Source: CAJBLF01 sp964463255
Lineage (GTDB): Bacteria > Patescibacteriota > Gracilibacteria > Absconditabacterales > Absconditicoccaceae
Reading direction: 5' to 3'
Assembly: GCA_964463255.1 (NCBI GenBank)
Contig: CAYXBC010000005.1
Span: forward strand, 1 to 36,387
DNA: 36,387 nt
The notes under the pieces are model-generated. The model searched no databases, was not told the DNA's origin, and worked only from the letters and a program-made list of their open reading frames with translations. The position numbers were made by a program, and so were the translations under genes. This document shows, one piece after another, positions 1 to 11,191 of the stretch; the first letter of the stretch is position 1; every line of letters begins with the position of its first letter.

Positions 1-286
1 TATGAGTATACCATCTTGATAGTAATATTTGTATTTGATCTCTTTCAGTTATAGAAAGGTGTTTCATGATGAGTGCCGAGAATATAAAGGTTATACCTAT
101 ATTATACTCTCAAGTGGCGCTTTTCAAAATTTAATTGACCATTTTACCGATAAAGGTAGGTGTTTTAGACTCATGGTATTGAAAAAAAGAAAGAAATAGA
201 TACACCTCTTGACGAGTTTAAGGAGTATGTCCAATCATTTCATCGTTTATCCTCTTGTAGAAGATTTTATCATTTCATTATAGAGT
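1..286. other. Left edge: possible small ORF, no recognised gene
   Basis: This stretch precedes trxB. One plus frame is open from about 26 to a TAG at 197-199, giving a basic peptide that ends in KKRKK, with possible GTG or TTG starts near 29-61. It is preceded in frame by stop codons at 20-25, so it is not simply the tail of a gene entering the window. The minus strand also has a short open frame here of about 49 codons. Neither resembles a family I know. No strong promoter for trxB is visible. Confidence 0.25.
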
Positions 287-1234
287 ATGGAAGATCTCAT
301 TATCATAGGATCAGGTCCTGCTTGACATACAGCAGCGATATATGCAGCTAGAGCAAATCTGAAACCATTAATGTTTGAAGGATTTATGGCATGAGGGATT
401 GCAGCAGGAGGACAACTCACTACCACCAGCAAGGTAGAAAATTTCCCTGGATTCCCTCAAGGGATCGATGGATGAGAATTAATGATAAATATGAGAGAAC
501 AAAGCATAAAAATGTGAACAAGAATAGAGACAAAAACGATAGATAAAGTAGATTTTAGCGGAAAACCACTGAAAATCTATAGCGGAGATGAAATAATAGA
601 AGCAAAATCTATCATCATAGCAACATGAGCCATAGCCAAACGCCTTGGTATCCCATGAGAAAAAGACTATTGGCAGAAAGGCATATCAGCATGTGCAGTA
701 TGTGATGGCGGACTACCGATATTCAGAGGAAAACAAATTATAGTCATCTGATGATGAGATGTCGCCATGGAAGAAGCACAACATATGACGCATTTTGCAT
801 CCAAAGTAATTGTACTGGTAAGGAGAGAGCAACTCAGAGCAAGTGAGATTATGCAAGCCAGAGCGAAAGCAAATGAAAAGATAGAATTCATGCGAAATAC
901 AGAAGCTTTGGAAGCTTTGGGAAACGGCGATATGCTAACATGAATGAAAGTTATGAATAATAAGACCAAGAAAGAGGAAATACTACCCTGTTCAGGTCTA
1001 TTTTATGCAATAGGACATATCCCGAACACAGAATTCCTCTGATGACAAATCCAAATAGATGAAGATGGATATATCATCACGAATCATTCGACTATCTATA
1101 CAGCAACAAATATTCCGTGAGTCTTTGCAGCAGGAGATGTAGCTGACAAAAAATATAGACAAGCAATAACCTCGGCAGGAAAAGGTTGTATGGCAGCATT
1201 GGAAGCACAAAGATATCTAGAAGAAAATAAATAA
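287..1234 (+). CDS. trxB: Thioredoxin reductase (NADPH, FAD)
   Basis: The 315-residue protein has the normal length for bacterial thioredoxin reductase, the flavoenzyme that passes electrons from NADPH to thioredoxin. Residues 9-14 form the FAD-binding loop GSGPAG, with the last G encoded by TGA. The redox pair is C136-A-V-C139. The NADPH-binding motif IGGGDVAMEEA follows, and its three glycines (749-757) are three consecutive TGA codons. The C-terminal FAD motif GVFAAGDV is present. CGA at 893 sits where the family has the W of 'WNT'. Thioredoxin follows 36 bases downstream, so the two form a redox operon. ATG 287 is the first start in frame with the Rossmann fold. No clear Shine-Dalgarno sequence is visible. 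Identification is certain. Confidence 0.96.
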
Positions 1235-1270
1235 AAATAGTCAATCTTTTAATCTGTTAATCTAAATGAA

Positions 1271-1606
1271 ATGAGCGTAATCCACATTGAAAACACCGAA
1301 CAATTCAAAAAAGAGATTTTAGACAATCCGTGATTATCTATTGTAGATTTCCGGGCGGAACGATGCGGACCATGCAGAATGCTGGGACCTATCATCGAAC
1401 AACTATCAGAAGAATTCAAAGACGTGAAAGTAGCTAAGGTGAACGTAGACAATAATCAGGAATTAGCAGCGGCATTCCAAGTATCCTCAATCCCTGTCGT
1501 ATATTTCATCAAGAAGGGACAAGTCATAGAGAGGATTATTTGAGCTAATCCTCCTACGGTATACAAGGAAAAAATTCTCACACATTCAGTAGAAGATAAA
1601 GCATAA
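1271..1606 (+). CDS. trxA: Thioredoxin
   Basis: This 111-residue protein is a standard single-domain thioredoxin, the cytosolic disulfide reductant regenerated by the adjacent TrxB. The active site is residues 31-35, xCGPC, with Cys32 and Cys35 at the same numbers as in E. coli. Residues 28 and 31, nearly invariant tryptophans (DFWAEWCGPC), are encoded CGG (1352-1354) and CGA (1361-1363). This is the clearest local evidence that these codons mean Trp. The cis-proline motif SIPVVYF is intact. An earlier ATG at 1266 is out of frame and short. A hairpin terminator follows the stop codon. Confidence 0.96.
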
Positions 1607-1627
1607 TTGTATCCTATTGCAAGAATA

Positions 1628-1658
1628 AAAAAATCTGAGGTACATACTCAGATTTTTT
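1628..1658. terminator. Bidirectional rho-independent terminator
   Basis: A 12-bp perfect inverted repeat (left arm 1628-1639 AAAAAATCTGAG, right arm 1647-1658) encloses a 7-base loop. The A-run on one side and T-run on the other let it serve trxBA on the plus strand and the converging gene on the minus strand. Confidence 0.85.
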
Positions 1659-1693
1659 ATACTACTGGATTCAAATGACTAGAGGATAAATAA

Positions 1694-3262
1694 CTATTGG
1701 ACTGATATATTATTGGCAAAATCATACCATGCAGGATCTATAATCTGGATAAGAAACTGGATTCCATTGGCAGAAGTCTTTTGAATAATACTATTTCATA
1801 AATCACTCAAAGTACCTTTGATGGTACAAGTAAGAATCTTGATTTTTGGAGCATCATGCATAGTAGCCTTTTCAGAGAATTTAGTAAGATTCATCTGAGA
1901 GGAACAACGAACACCAGGAAGATCAAGACTTTCATCTACATTTATAGATTCATAAGCAATATTCATTGATGGAAATACGACAGAATATCCTCTGGATGAA
2001 GAAGTGAAGGTCATGGTCTTTTCAAGATTGATAGGAAATTGCTGGACAGAGACATCTATATTTGATGATAATACAGATGAGGTAGATGACGAAATAGATG
2101 GAACAGGTACAGAACCTGAATTCAGAGAAGGAGAATTTGTGACATAGCTAATCTTGGTTCATCCGGCAGCCTGAGAAAGATCGATAAATACTTTACAGAC
2201 AGCAGAGCCATCGACAGTAGGTCATTCAAGATTCACAATCAAACCATTAAGATCCATTCCGAGGGAATGATGGGTAACTTGCATGAGAGAGGTCTTACCA
2301 TCTGTACAAAGCGATTGCATTTTCGATAACCAGGTATTTTGGATATAATCATCATTGGGAAAGATAACTGCATTAGCAATATCTATAACTTCTTGATCAG
2401 GGATATCATTGATAAAATATCCGTAGAGATCGTCATTAGTCATAAACCATGAAGTGATACCTTCCAGTTTATATATAATATCACCGCGCAGAGTGGTTAC
2501 GGTTTTTTCAGCGCTAGATCAGATATTCTGCCTAAGTTGGGTACAGTTTTTATTGGGATCGCTTTTCTTACAGGCAAAATAGGAAATCTCGATAGCCTGC
2601 TTAGTAGCAATATTTTCTAATTTAATAGTACCATTCTCTCATTGGTTGAGGAGAGAATAACGTTGAAAAAAATCAGCAGGGAAATAGACACCAGCCTGAG
2701 ACATATACATACCAGTTCAAGATAACACCTCCTCTTGAATCGATCATGTTCCAGACAATGATCACGATACAGCCGATACTTCGATGATAAATAAGGAAGC
2801 TATCTCTTTCTCGACAATTCACTGAATTTCAATCATCCCAGTATATGAGTTGAGATTTATATCCTTACTTTTGAGCCCTATCAAACTACCATCAATCATG
2901 GTCAATGTATGGGTATAAGAGATAAGATCTCAATTTGCATGAAGTATCCCTGATAGAGATACAGACGCTCAGATTTGCTGTCCCTGAATGGATTCAGATG
3001 ATGATGAAAATCGGCTACCCATACGATCTAAATTTTTGAACACCAGGAAAGCTACAAAGAAAGTGCAGACAATAACGATAAACAGCATCAGAAACGAAAC
3101 CGATTTTTTCGGCTGTTGTTTCATATAATCATTACCATACGGAGCATAAAAAGGAGGGGTAGGAGGAGAGACGACATTTCTTTTGAAATTCATCGGTAAC
3201 AGAGGAAAAAGTAAAAATAGGAAACATAGCATATATGGTATCCAATTATTCCACCTTTTCAA
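1694..3262 (-). CDS. Hypothetical membrane-anchored protein
   Basis: This 522-residue protein does not match a family I recognise. The N-terminus has a hydrophobic stretch (about residues 9-24), a proline-rich linker, and a second strong transmembrane helix (about residues 54-72). A Ser-rich segment and a long extracytoplasmic-looking region follow, rich in Ser, Thr and Ile with a few cysteines. Several TGA codons are read as Gly. The start is probably TTG at 3262, because no in-frame ATG precedes the first hydrophobic segment; an internal ATG ten residues later is possible. It converges on trxBA and diverges from the MscS pair. The single-gene layout and topology suggest an envelope protein, but no function can be assigned. 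Confidence 0.75.
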
Positions 3263-3333
3263 TCCAATAAATCATATTATATAACTTTTTCTATATTTTG
3301 GCAATGATTTATATGGAATTCTACCGCTTTGAT

Positions 3334-3362
3334 TTGAAAAAATAGGCATTGCGATATATAAT
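3334..3362 (+). promoter_or_regulatory. Sigma70-type promoter for the MscS pair
   Basis: TTGAAA at 3334-3339 and TATAAT at 3357-3362 are separated by 17 bases. The expected transcript start is about 24 bases before the ATG at 3394. Confidence 0.7.
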
Positions 3363-3393
3363 TGAGATGTATTTTAATCTCTCTTCATTTTCC

Positions 3394-4281
3394 ATGGATA
3401 CGCAAACAATACCAACACCTACAGCGTTTCAGAATCTCATGAATAGCACGGTAGTATCGTACGGACTCAAAATACTCTGAGCAATCTTAGTTATAGTAGT
3501 GCTACTCATTATTTCAAAATTCATCGCAGGGATGGTAAAGAAGAATATCATAAAAAACGGTGATCCTTCTAATAAGCATATCGATAAGATTTGAAAGCTG
3601 ATATGAGATATAACCTTCTATGTACTTGCCATCTTCTCATTTTTCGTAGTATTTGAGATGGTAGGATTCAACGTAGGACTAATAGTAGGAGGTATCTCAT
3701 TTTGAGTCTGATTAGCATTCAAAGAGATACTAGGAAATATGATTGCGTGAGTGATGATCCTCTATACGAAAGAATTCAAGCTAGGAGATGTAGTGGAAAT
3801 CAATGCAGACCAAGTATATTTCGGAAGGATAGAAGAGATTACCATCAGATACACCATTATAAAGACCATCGATTTGAGGTCTGTAATCATCCCGAATATG
3901 ACACTTATCTCAACACCTATAAAGACATTCAGTTCAGAACCATTAATAAAGCTCATCATACCTTTCCGAGCGCATTATGATAGCGATACAAATAAAGTCA
4001 TAGAAATAATCCAAAATACAGTAAACAGCTTCGATTTCGTAAAAGAAAAAGAAAATACGAAAACTTTCTTGTCAAATTTCCTTGATAGTAGTATAGAGTT
4101 CAAATCCATTATGAGTTTCGATCCAAATTGTGGCATATTGCCCGAAATGGCGCAATGATATATCTACGGCAAGATCAATGATGAATTTGCAGCCAATAAG
4201 ATAAATATCCCATACAATATGATGACACTCAACTTCGAAAGCAAAAAGGATAAAGAATTCATCCAGCAGAATATTCAATAA
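3394..4281 (+). CDS. MscS-family mechanosensitive channel (1)
   Basis: This 295-residue small-conductance mechanosensitive channel-type protein sits in the inner membrane and would release solutes on hypo-osmotic shock. Two hydrophobic helices lead into a glycine-rich pore helix (VGLIVGGISFGVGLAF, about residues 103-118). The conserved continuation KEILGNMIAGVMILYTKEFKLGD marks the start of the beta domain. Several pore-helix glycines are TGA. The beta domain reads EINADQVYFGRIEEITIRYT, the typical 'G.V..I..R.T' pattern. A start at ATG 3394 gives a normal length for the family. A second paralogue begins 23 bases after the stop codon, so the two are likely co-transcribed. Confidence 0.88.
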
Positions 4282-4304
4282 TAGTTTTATCTGACCCAAA
4301 TCCG

Positions 4305-5144
4305 ATGCAGGAAAGTATCCTTGGCGGTATCATACAATACATCACAAACAATCGGCAGAACATACTCCGAAGGTTAATTTTAGTGGTTATAGTAGGATGA
4401 ATGGGATATCGATTGATCCAGATTATCACGGCAAACATCAAGAGTAAAATAGAAGCGAATAGCCTGCAACCAGATGTATATACACATAATACTGCGAATC
4501 TCATAGGAAAATTTGTAAAGATATTATTGATGATATTCGTGATATTAGCGATATTCCAAGTCATAGGATTCGATACTGCTATCATTATGTGATGAATATC
4601 GTTGAGTTTATGATTCGCTATGGAGACAACGATAGGGAATATGATCGCAGGGATTATGATACTCACCAACAAAAAAATCCAATTAGGCGATTTCGTGGAA
4701 TTTATGGGAAGTCTAAAAATGCGCTGAACCATAGAAGATATAAATATTAGATATACGGTAATAAGAACATTCGATAAGAAAAGGACTATTATCCCAAACA
4801 GTATCATTGCAAAGACACCAATACAGACATTAAAATCAGAACCGATACTCAGAGGAGAAGTTATTTTTACAGTTCCACGTCATGTAAATGTAGAACAAAT
4901 CAAGACCATAATGCTCGAAACGATAACTGCCAACAAAAACATCATCTATCCCGAATATACCAATACACGGATACAAAATTTCGATACCAGATGATTACAG
5001 ATGAAATGAATATTTTTTGTTGATCCGAAGAAAAAAACACCATTTATCATAGCTAGAGAGCTCAGAGTCAATATAGCGGAAAACTTAAAAAAATACGGAA
5101 TAGAGATTCCATATGCTCATATAGCTATCACTACGGAGGAATAA
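4305..5144 (+). CDS. MscS-family mechanosensitive channel (2)
   Basis: This 279-residue paralogue of the preceding gene has the same layout: N-terminal transmembrane helices, then a pore helix (IIMGGISLSLGFAMETTIGN) and the MIAGIMILTNKKIQLGDFVEF beta-domain entry, then GTIEDINIRYTVIRT. CGG and CGA near residues 17-40 (N-N-W-Q and G-Y-W-L) give membrane-interface tryptophans when read with the altered code. The two genes are tandem and could form separate or mixed heptamers. The gene ends before a converging UvrB fragment. Confidence 0.87.
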
Positions 5145-5174
5145 AATTATCATGTAGATGGATAGATAGTGACG

Positions 5175-5948
5175 CTATTCTCCACTTATTTCTTTAATCT
5201 GATCACGAATCACAGCAGCATCCTCAAATTTCCATTTTGCTATAGCATCATCAAGCTGTGATTTGAGATCTTTGAGTATGATGGCTTGCTCGGCCTTCGT
5301 CATCCTTTTCAATCTCTTCGTTTTGCCTCTTGTAAGTTTATCAAATCCTTGGACAAGCACTTCATCAGTCTTTACAACATCCAATCATTTGATATTAGAT
5401 TCAGCTTTTTGTGGAGTTATATTGTGTTTTTTATTATATTTATCTTGAACACCACGACGACGATACGTTTCCCACAAAGCTTTGACCATAGATTCAGTAA
5501 AATTATCAGAATAGAGAATGACTTCACTATGTGGATTTCTCGATGCACGTCAGATAATTTGGATAAGTGACGTCGTAGAACGAAGAAATCATTCCTTATC
5601 AGCATCAAGGATAGCTAATAAGGTCACTTCAGGAAGATCAATCCCCTCCCTCAAAAGATTAACTCAAACAATGATATCAATAACTCCTGTCCTTAATTTT
5701 TTGATAATCTCCCGACGATCCATAGTAGCAATCTCGCTATGGAGATAGAAGGCTTTATATCATTTTGAAATTAGAAAATTGGTTACTTCCTCCGAAGACT
5801 TCTTAGTAAGGGTAAGCAGAAGCACCTTTCCCTTCTTTGCGATATGTTCATCGAGTTTCTTGAGCATATGATCCAAAAAAGCTGGCTTAGTGCCAGAAAA
5901 ATCTTTTCCCTGCATGAAATCGTTAAGATTTGGATATTTAGTGAACAT
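5175..5948 (-). CDS. UvrB C-terminal fragment (helicase domain + UVR)
   Basis: The 257 residues match only the C-terminal part of UvrB, the damage-verifying helicase of nucleotide excision repair. Visible are LLTLTKKSSEEVTNFL, then YLHSEIATMDR, NLLREGIDLPEV, AILDADKEGFLRS, SLIQIIGRASRN, ETYRRRGVQDKYN, and a C-terminal UVR motif (about 222-257). Normal UvrB is about 660 residues. The DEAD-like first half, with the Walker A motif and the beta-hairpin, is missing. About 20 residues before the homologous region (from ATG 5948) do not look like UvrB. The upstream DNA is the divergent promoter region of the cysteine-repeat gene. It could be a degraded gene, a rearrangement scar or a stand-alone domain protein, and it cannot be an active UvrB by itself. 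Confidence 0.75.
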
Positions 5949-6025
5949 AAGATGACATAAATATAAACAAGTACCAATGTATAAAAAAAACGGGAATAAA
6001 CAAGAGCTATGCACCAACAAATTAT

Positions 6026-6053
6026 TTGTAAAAAAAACAATTTTGCGTATACT
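6026..6053 (+). promoter_or_regulatory. Promoter of the cysteine-repeat protein gene
   Basis: TTGTAA at 6026-6031 and TATACT at 6048-6053 are spaced 16 bases apart, about 40 bases before the ATG at 6093, in an A/T-rich intergenic region. Confidence 0.5.
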
Positions 6054-6092
6054 ATATATACAGAAATACTCCCTTTAAATAAAAACAAAAAT

Positions 6093-9000
6093 ATGAAGAA
6101 ATATTTCTGAATACTAGTATCACTAATCTGCTGCACATGAACATTGGTATCCGCTACCTATGAAGATTTTTCCAATCAGCTGAAAAGCATGGATATAGAT
6201 ACTAGAATTATAGAATCACAAGCAAGTATTTCACGTTATGATCTTGCAAGATTATTGAGTACTACAGAATGTAAGGATTGTATAAATCCCAACCAGGATA
6301 TGATCAAAAAATATGTGCAGAATTTCCGATCAACATTCACAGCAACTCCGGGGAAAGATTTCAGTGATATCAGTTATTTGTGAGGGATAAAGAATAATAT
6401 ATCTTATTATTATTGTGTCGCTTATGTAGGAGAAAATACTTATATGAGATGATATCCTAAAGCAACAAGTCCGATTTGTGGATGACAATTCTGTTGAAGT
6501 AAAAACACAACAACTGCCGAATTCATCCAGGTCGTTATCAATATGATCGCACAATATATCTATAAAGATCTGAGCCTCAATCGGAAAGAAGTGAACACAT
6601 GGATAGGATGATTGAAGCAGGATAGCTATGAAGCGAACAACTTCACGCAAGCAGATAGAAAAACAATAACAGAGACAAGCAAATCATGTGAAAAAGACTG
6701 TATATTAAAGGATGCTAGCGAAGTCAATCTCTACCTAAAATATTGCATGTTCAATATAGGGAAATGTGACATGCAGGAAGTAGGGAAGATAAAGCAAGGA
6801 TATCGGCCTGTGGCTGAATTGAATCTGCTCTACAAACAAAACATCATAGATATCGGGCAGAATCAACGGAAAAATATCGATAAAGATATCGACGGTAGAA
6901 CCGTAATAGAGACATTATATAAACTAAATGGAAAAATTAATTGTTCATTCAATAACAATTATGACTGCGATGGTGTAGAAAATACCAAAGATAACTGTCC
7001 GAACAGCTTCAATCCATCACAGAAAGATACCGATAAGGACGGGATAGGAGATGTCTGTGATGATGATATAGATGGAGACGGAATAAAAAATCCTATCGGC
7101 ATAGTGGATGAAGAAGGCAAAGTAGATATCTCGAAACGGACTAAAAATATGGATAACTGCCTGTTCATACAAAATACCAATCAGAGAGATGATAGTAATA
7201 ATTCTGTAGGAAATGCGTGCGAAGAAGTGTGAAATAAGAATCAGATAGGACTATACATTTCAATCGATAAGATAGTAGGAAGTGCACCATCAACAGTAAG
7301 CTTCAAAGCAATTAGTACAGGGAGTATTGGTGATATTATCCGAAACTTTTGAGATGGCACACAAGGAAAGGGCGAATCAATCACACATACATTCATATCA
7401 CCCAATATGTATAATGTGGAAGCAAGTGCCCAGGGCAACAATAATATCGCAAATGCGCAAGTAATAGTAGTAGTAGGCAAACAAGCAAGCGACGATAAAG
7501 TAATCCAACCGAGAGCAAATATTGTATGAGGCAAGACAGCAAGTGAGATTACACTTTCCGCATCAATACAGGGATCATTCGATACCTTTGAACGGATATT
7601 TCCCAAAGAGAATATCACAATAAAAAAAACAGCTAATGAAAATTTTAAGAGAATATTCATATATTCTTGAGAGAATCCAGTAATCGTGAAGTGATATAGT
7701 AATTGAACATTAGTAGGAATAGGATTGTTTACAATCGGAATAGAAAATGGGAAAGGTTCAATACTCAAAAGTAATACTATGAGCAGTGAAATAAACAATA
7801 AAATACTGTTTGATACGCAAACATATAATGTTACGCAGGATGATATTGTAGATATCGAGTGGAATTTTGGGGATGAAACTATTATCAGAAACACATCGCT
7901 TACCATGGAATACACGTATAATAAACCATGAAAAAGAGTAATAACACAGACAATAAACCTAATCGATGGAAATATATTGACCAATATCATCACCATCATC
8001 ATAACAGACAAAACACTTCAATGATCATATGCTCTCCTCATGACCCCATCAAAACTTATCGCTGACATAGGAGAAAACATATATTTCTCAGCAAGTATCA
8101 TTGGAAATTTTCTCAAAACACCGATTACCCAGATTGCAGAGTTCTGAGATGGACTCACGGAACAAAAACCAGGAATAGAAACAATGCCAAGCGTTTTCAT
8201 ACATACATATCAACATGATGGCATCATGAATCCAAAAGACAGTATGTATATCAATCAATGTACATATCTAGAAAATAAAGCTACTATAAGCATCAGAGGA
8301 AAAGATATCTGTTTATCAGCAAAGACACAAGGCACGCTCGGTACGTATAGATGCGACTTGGATGGAGATGGAATACCTGATATATGCGATACAGATATAG
8401 ATAATGACGGCAAACCGAATCTTCTATGATTGATAAATTCCGAAAATAAGGACTGTTCATTTGAAAGTGACTCAACCAAGTTGGATGCAAATTTGAACGA
8501 AGGAATATTGTCCAATCATTACGAAGATATCTGTGCTTTGGATAATGCCCCATTCACCTACAATCCTGATCAATTAGACCTCAATCAAGATGGAATAGGC
8601 GATCTTCAGGCGATTACTTTAGCGATACAAAAATGAGATAAAGATACGGATGGAGATGGAATACCTGATTACAAGGATCTTTGTCCAACCATTCAAGAGA
8701 CATGGAACGGAATAACAGATAACGATTGATGTCCTGAAATTGGTCTTGACCTATGATGTCAACAGCAACGGATAACGCCACTCGTAGGTATCATCAATGA
8801 AAACATCATCATAAATCCGATAGAAACGATAATTACGTTGGCAACATGCGGAAATACTACTATCGACCCATGAGAGAATTGCAATAATTGCCCGCAAGAT
8901 GTAGGAATATGTATCTCATGACTCTGTGGAAACGGAGTAATCAACCAATCTGAAACATGCAGCACCTGTCCACAAGATGTGGGAATGTGTGGAAAATATG

Positions 9001-11174
9001 GAACAGGAATTTCCAGTGGTCCATTGTGCGGAAACAAAATTATCAATACAGGAGAAACATGTGCAACATGTCCACAAGATATAGGTATCTGCTGAGGATC
9101 AGGGGTGTCAGGCGGTCCATTTTGCGGAAACGGAATTATCGATAAATCTGAGGTTTGCAGCACCTGTCCACAAGATGTAGGAATATGTGTAACGCATTGC
9201 GGCAACGGAAAGATAGAAGCATGAGAAAATTGTGTGAATTGTCCTGAAGATGTGAAAAGTTGCTGAATATGCGGGGATGGAATAAAAGATTGATCAGAAG
9301 ATTGTATCACATGCCCGGAAGATTATGGAATCTGTAAAGAGAAAATAAACTGTGGAAATAGATTAATAAATGAATGAGAAGATTGTCTAACATGTCCGCT
9401 AGACATAGGCATGTGTTGAAGTTTCGGTGCAACAGTAAGAGGGGGTCCTCTGTGTAGAAATAGCAAAATTGATGTAGGTGAGACCTGTGCAACATGTCCA
9501 CAAGATATAGGTATCTGCGAATGACCAGCAGCACTGACAGGTGAACAACTCTGTGGAAACTGACTAACAAACAAATGAGAGACATGCACTACATGTCCAC
9601 AAGATATAGGTATCTGCTGATCATTTGGAGTTGGTACTCCGTGAGGTCCGCTCTGTGGAAATAGCAAAATAGATGCAGGCGAAACATGTTCTATCTGTCC
9701 TCAAGATATAGGTATTTGCATTTGACCAAGCATTTGAATGGCCGGAGGATCCCTGTGCGGAAATGGAATCATCAATCAAGGAGAAACTTGCATCAATTGT
9801 ACTCAGGATGTAAGGAGATGTCTATTACCATGAGAGAGATGTGGCAATCAACAAATTGATATAGGAGAAACGTGTATCACGTGTCCGCAAGATATCGGCA
9901 TTTGCTGAGGATCAGACAGTATGCTCCTCTGCGGCAACGGAATCATCAATGCAGGGGAAACGTGTACTACCTGTCCACAGGATATAGGTATCTGCTGAGG
10001 ATTTGGAGCTGGTACTCCAGTGGGTCCGCTCTGTGGAAATAGCAAAATCGATGCGAATGAAACCTGTGCAACATGTCCGCAAGATATCGGCGTATGCGAA
10101 GGACCATCACCACTCTCAGGCGAACAACTCTGCGGAAACGGTGCCAAAAATCCTTGAGAGACGTGTACTACCTGTCCACAGGATATCGGTATCTGCTGAG
10201 GATCAGGCGCAAACATTTCCGGTACCGTAATCTGAGGCCCATTTTGCGGCAACAAAATTATTAATGCAGGTGAGACGTGTGCTACCTGTCCACAAGACAT
10301 CGGCATCTGCTGAGAAATTTGAATTGGTACTCCGTGAAGTCCACTCTGTGGAAATAATAAAATAGATGCAGGTGAAACCTGTGCAACCTGCCCACAAGAC
10401 ATCGGCATCTGCTGAGGAATTTGAAATATGCTCTGCGGCAATAAAACTATCAATCCTTGAGAAACATGTACTACCTGTCCGCAAGATATTGGAGATTGTT
10501 GATCACCCGGAGGTCTCCTCTGCGGAAATGGTACTCCAAATCCTTGAGAGACGTGTAGCAATTGTAAACAAGATATCGGCGTATGCTGAGGTACAGGCGT
10601 AAACGCTTCCGGTACCGTAATCTGAGGCCCATTTTGCGGCAACAAAATTATCAATGCAGGTGAGACGTGTGCTACCTGTCCACAGGATATAGGTATTTGT
10701 GGATGATCAGGCACAAACGATTCCGGGACAATTTGAGGTCTACTCTGTGGAAATGGAGCAAAAAATCCTTGAGAAACATGTACTACCTGTCCGCAAGATA
10801 TTAAAGCATGTACTGGACCATCACCACTCTCAGGCGAACAACTCTGCGGAAATGGTGCAACAAACCCTTGAGAGACGTGTATCACGTGTTCGCAAGATAT
10901 CGGCAATTGCTGATGATCAGGCACAGGTACCGTAGGTCCTCTCTGTGGAAATGGTAAAATAGATACAAGTGAGACGTGTACCACGTGTCCGAAAGATCTA
11001 TGAACACTATGTGTAATTATGCCAGAGGTAGGTACTTGCAACCAATGTCCATGCCAATTTGCAGATTATTCAAGCGATCTCGCAAATAATGATCAAGTGA
11101 GAGCTATTTTACGAGATACAAAAAAGACAATCCAATACAGATTCTCTGCACCACGGATTGTCGAGTTTAAATAA
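6093..11174 (+). CDS. Giant secreted TSP3/PKD/cysteine-repeat surface protein
   Basis: This is a 1,693-residue protein with an N-terminal signal peptide (about 1-24, hydrophobic, ending LVSA). Residues about 291-330 form a thrombospondin-type-3 calcium-binding stretch (DCDGVENTKDNCP, then DTDKDGIGDVCDDD). Two PKD-like domains follow, with WNFGDG at about 417 (W encoded CGA) and WNFGDE at about 590 (W encoded TGG), and a third FGDG. More Asp-rich calcium loops lie at about 753 and 850. From about 919 to 1640 there are 23 tandem units of the type CGNGIINxGETCxTCPQDIGIC, each with four cysteines, separated by short Gly/Ser/Pro linkers. The architecture fits a disulfide-rich, calcium-stabilised extracellular stalk or adhesin; that role is inferred. 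Under the standard code the gene looks like dozens of fragments. TGA glycines are extremely frequent. Confidence 0.9.
8847..11013 (+). repeat. 23-unit tandem cysteine-rich coding repeat
   Basis: These tandem units have a conserved core of about 22 residues plus a variable linker of about 4-17 residues. Each unit carries CGN, a GETC-x2-C pair and a final C. Some units are near-identical over long spans: the units near 10240 and 10635 share the same linker and core, which indicates recent duplication. The DNA-level repetition is coding and is not a CRISPR array. Confidence 0.9.
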
Positions 11175-11191
11175 GAAAATGTATACAACAC

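Noticed and set aside
287..1234. TGA as tryptophan (Mycoplasma-type code) or selenocysteine
   Set aside because: TGA aligns with Gly in GSGPAG, GGGD, GDNR and other motifs; Trp positions use TGG, CGA or CGG.
1352..1363. A genuine W28R/W31R double mutant thioredoxin
   Set aside because: The same codons replace tryptophan in many unrelated genes and alternate with TGG in internal repeats.
4401..4592. Separate small ORF inside the second MscS gene
   Set aside because: It is the same frame as the MscS protein and appears separate only because TGA was treated as a stop.
7241..8011. 256-codon minus-strand open frame
   Set aside because: Antisense to the PKD region of the secreted protein; hydrophobic composition is a mirror of Asp/Asn/Ile-rich coding.
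8847..11013. CRISPR-like repeated DNA
   Set aside because: The repeats are in frame, degenerate at third positions and encode a conserved cysteine pattern; spacers are also coding.
9848..11041. 397-codon minus-strand open frame with repeats (HVSPALIILLPQ type)
   Set aside because: It is the antisense shadow of the cysteine-repeat array; its periodicity follows the plus-strand repeats and it has no start context or family match.
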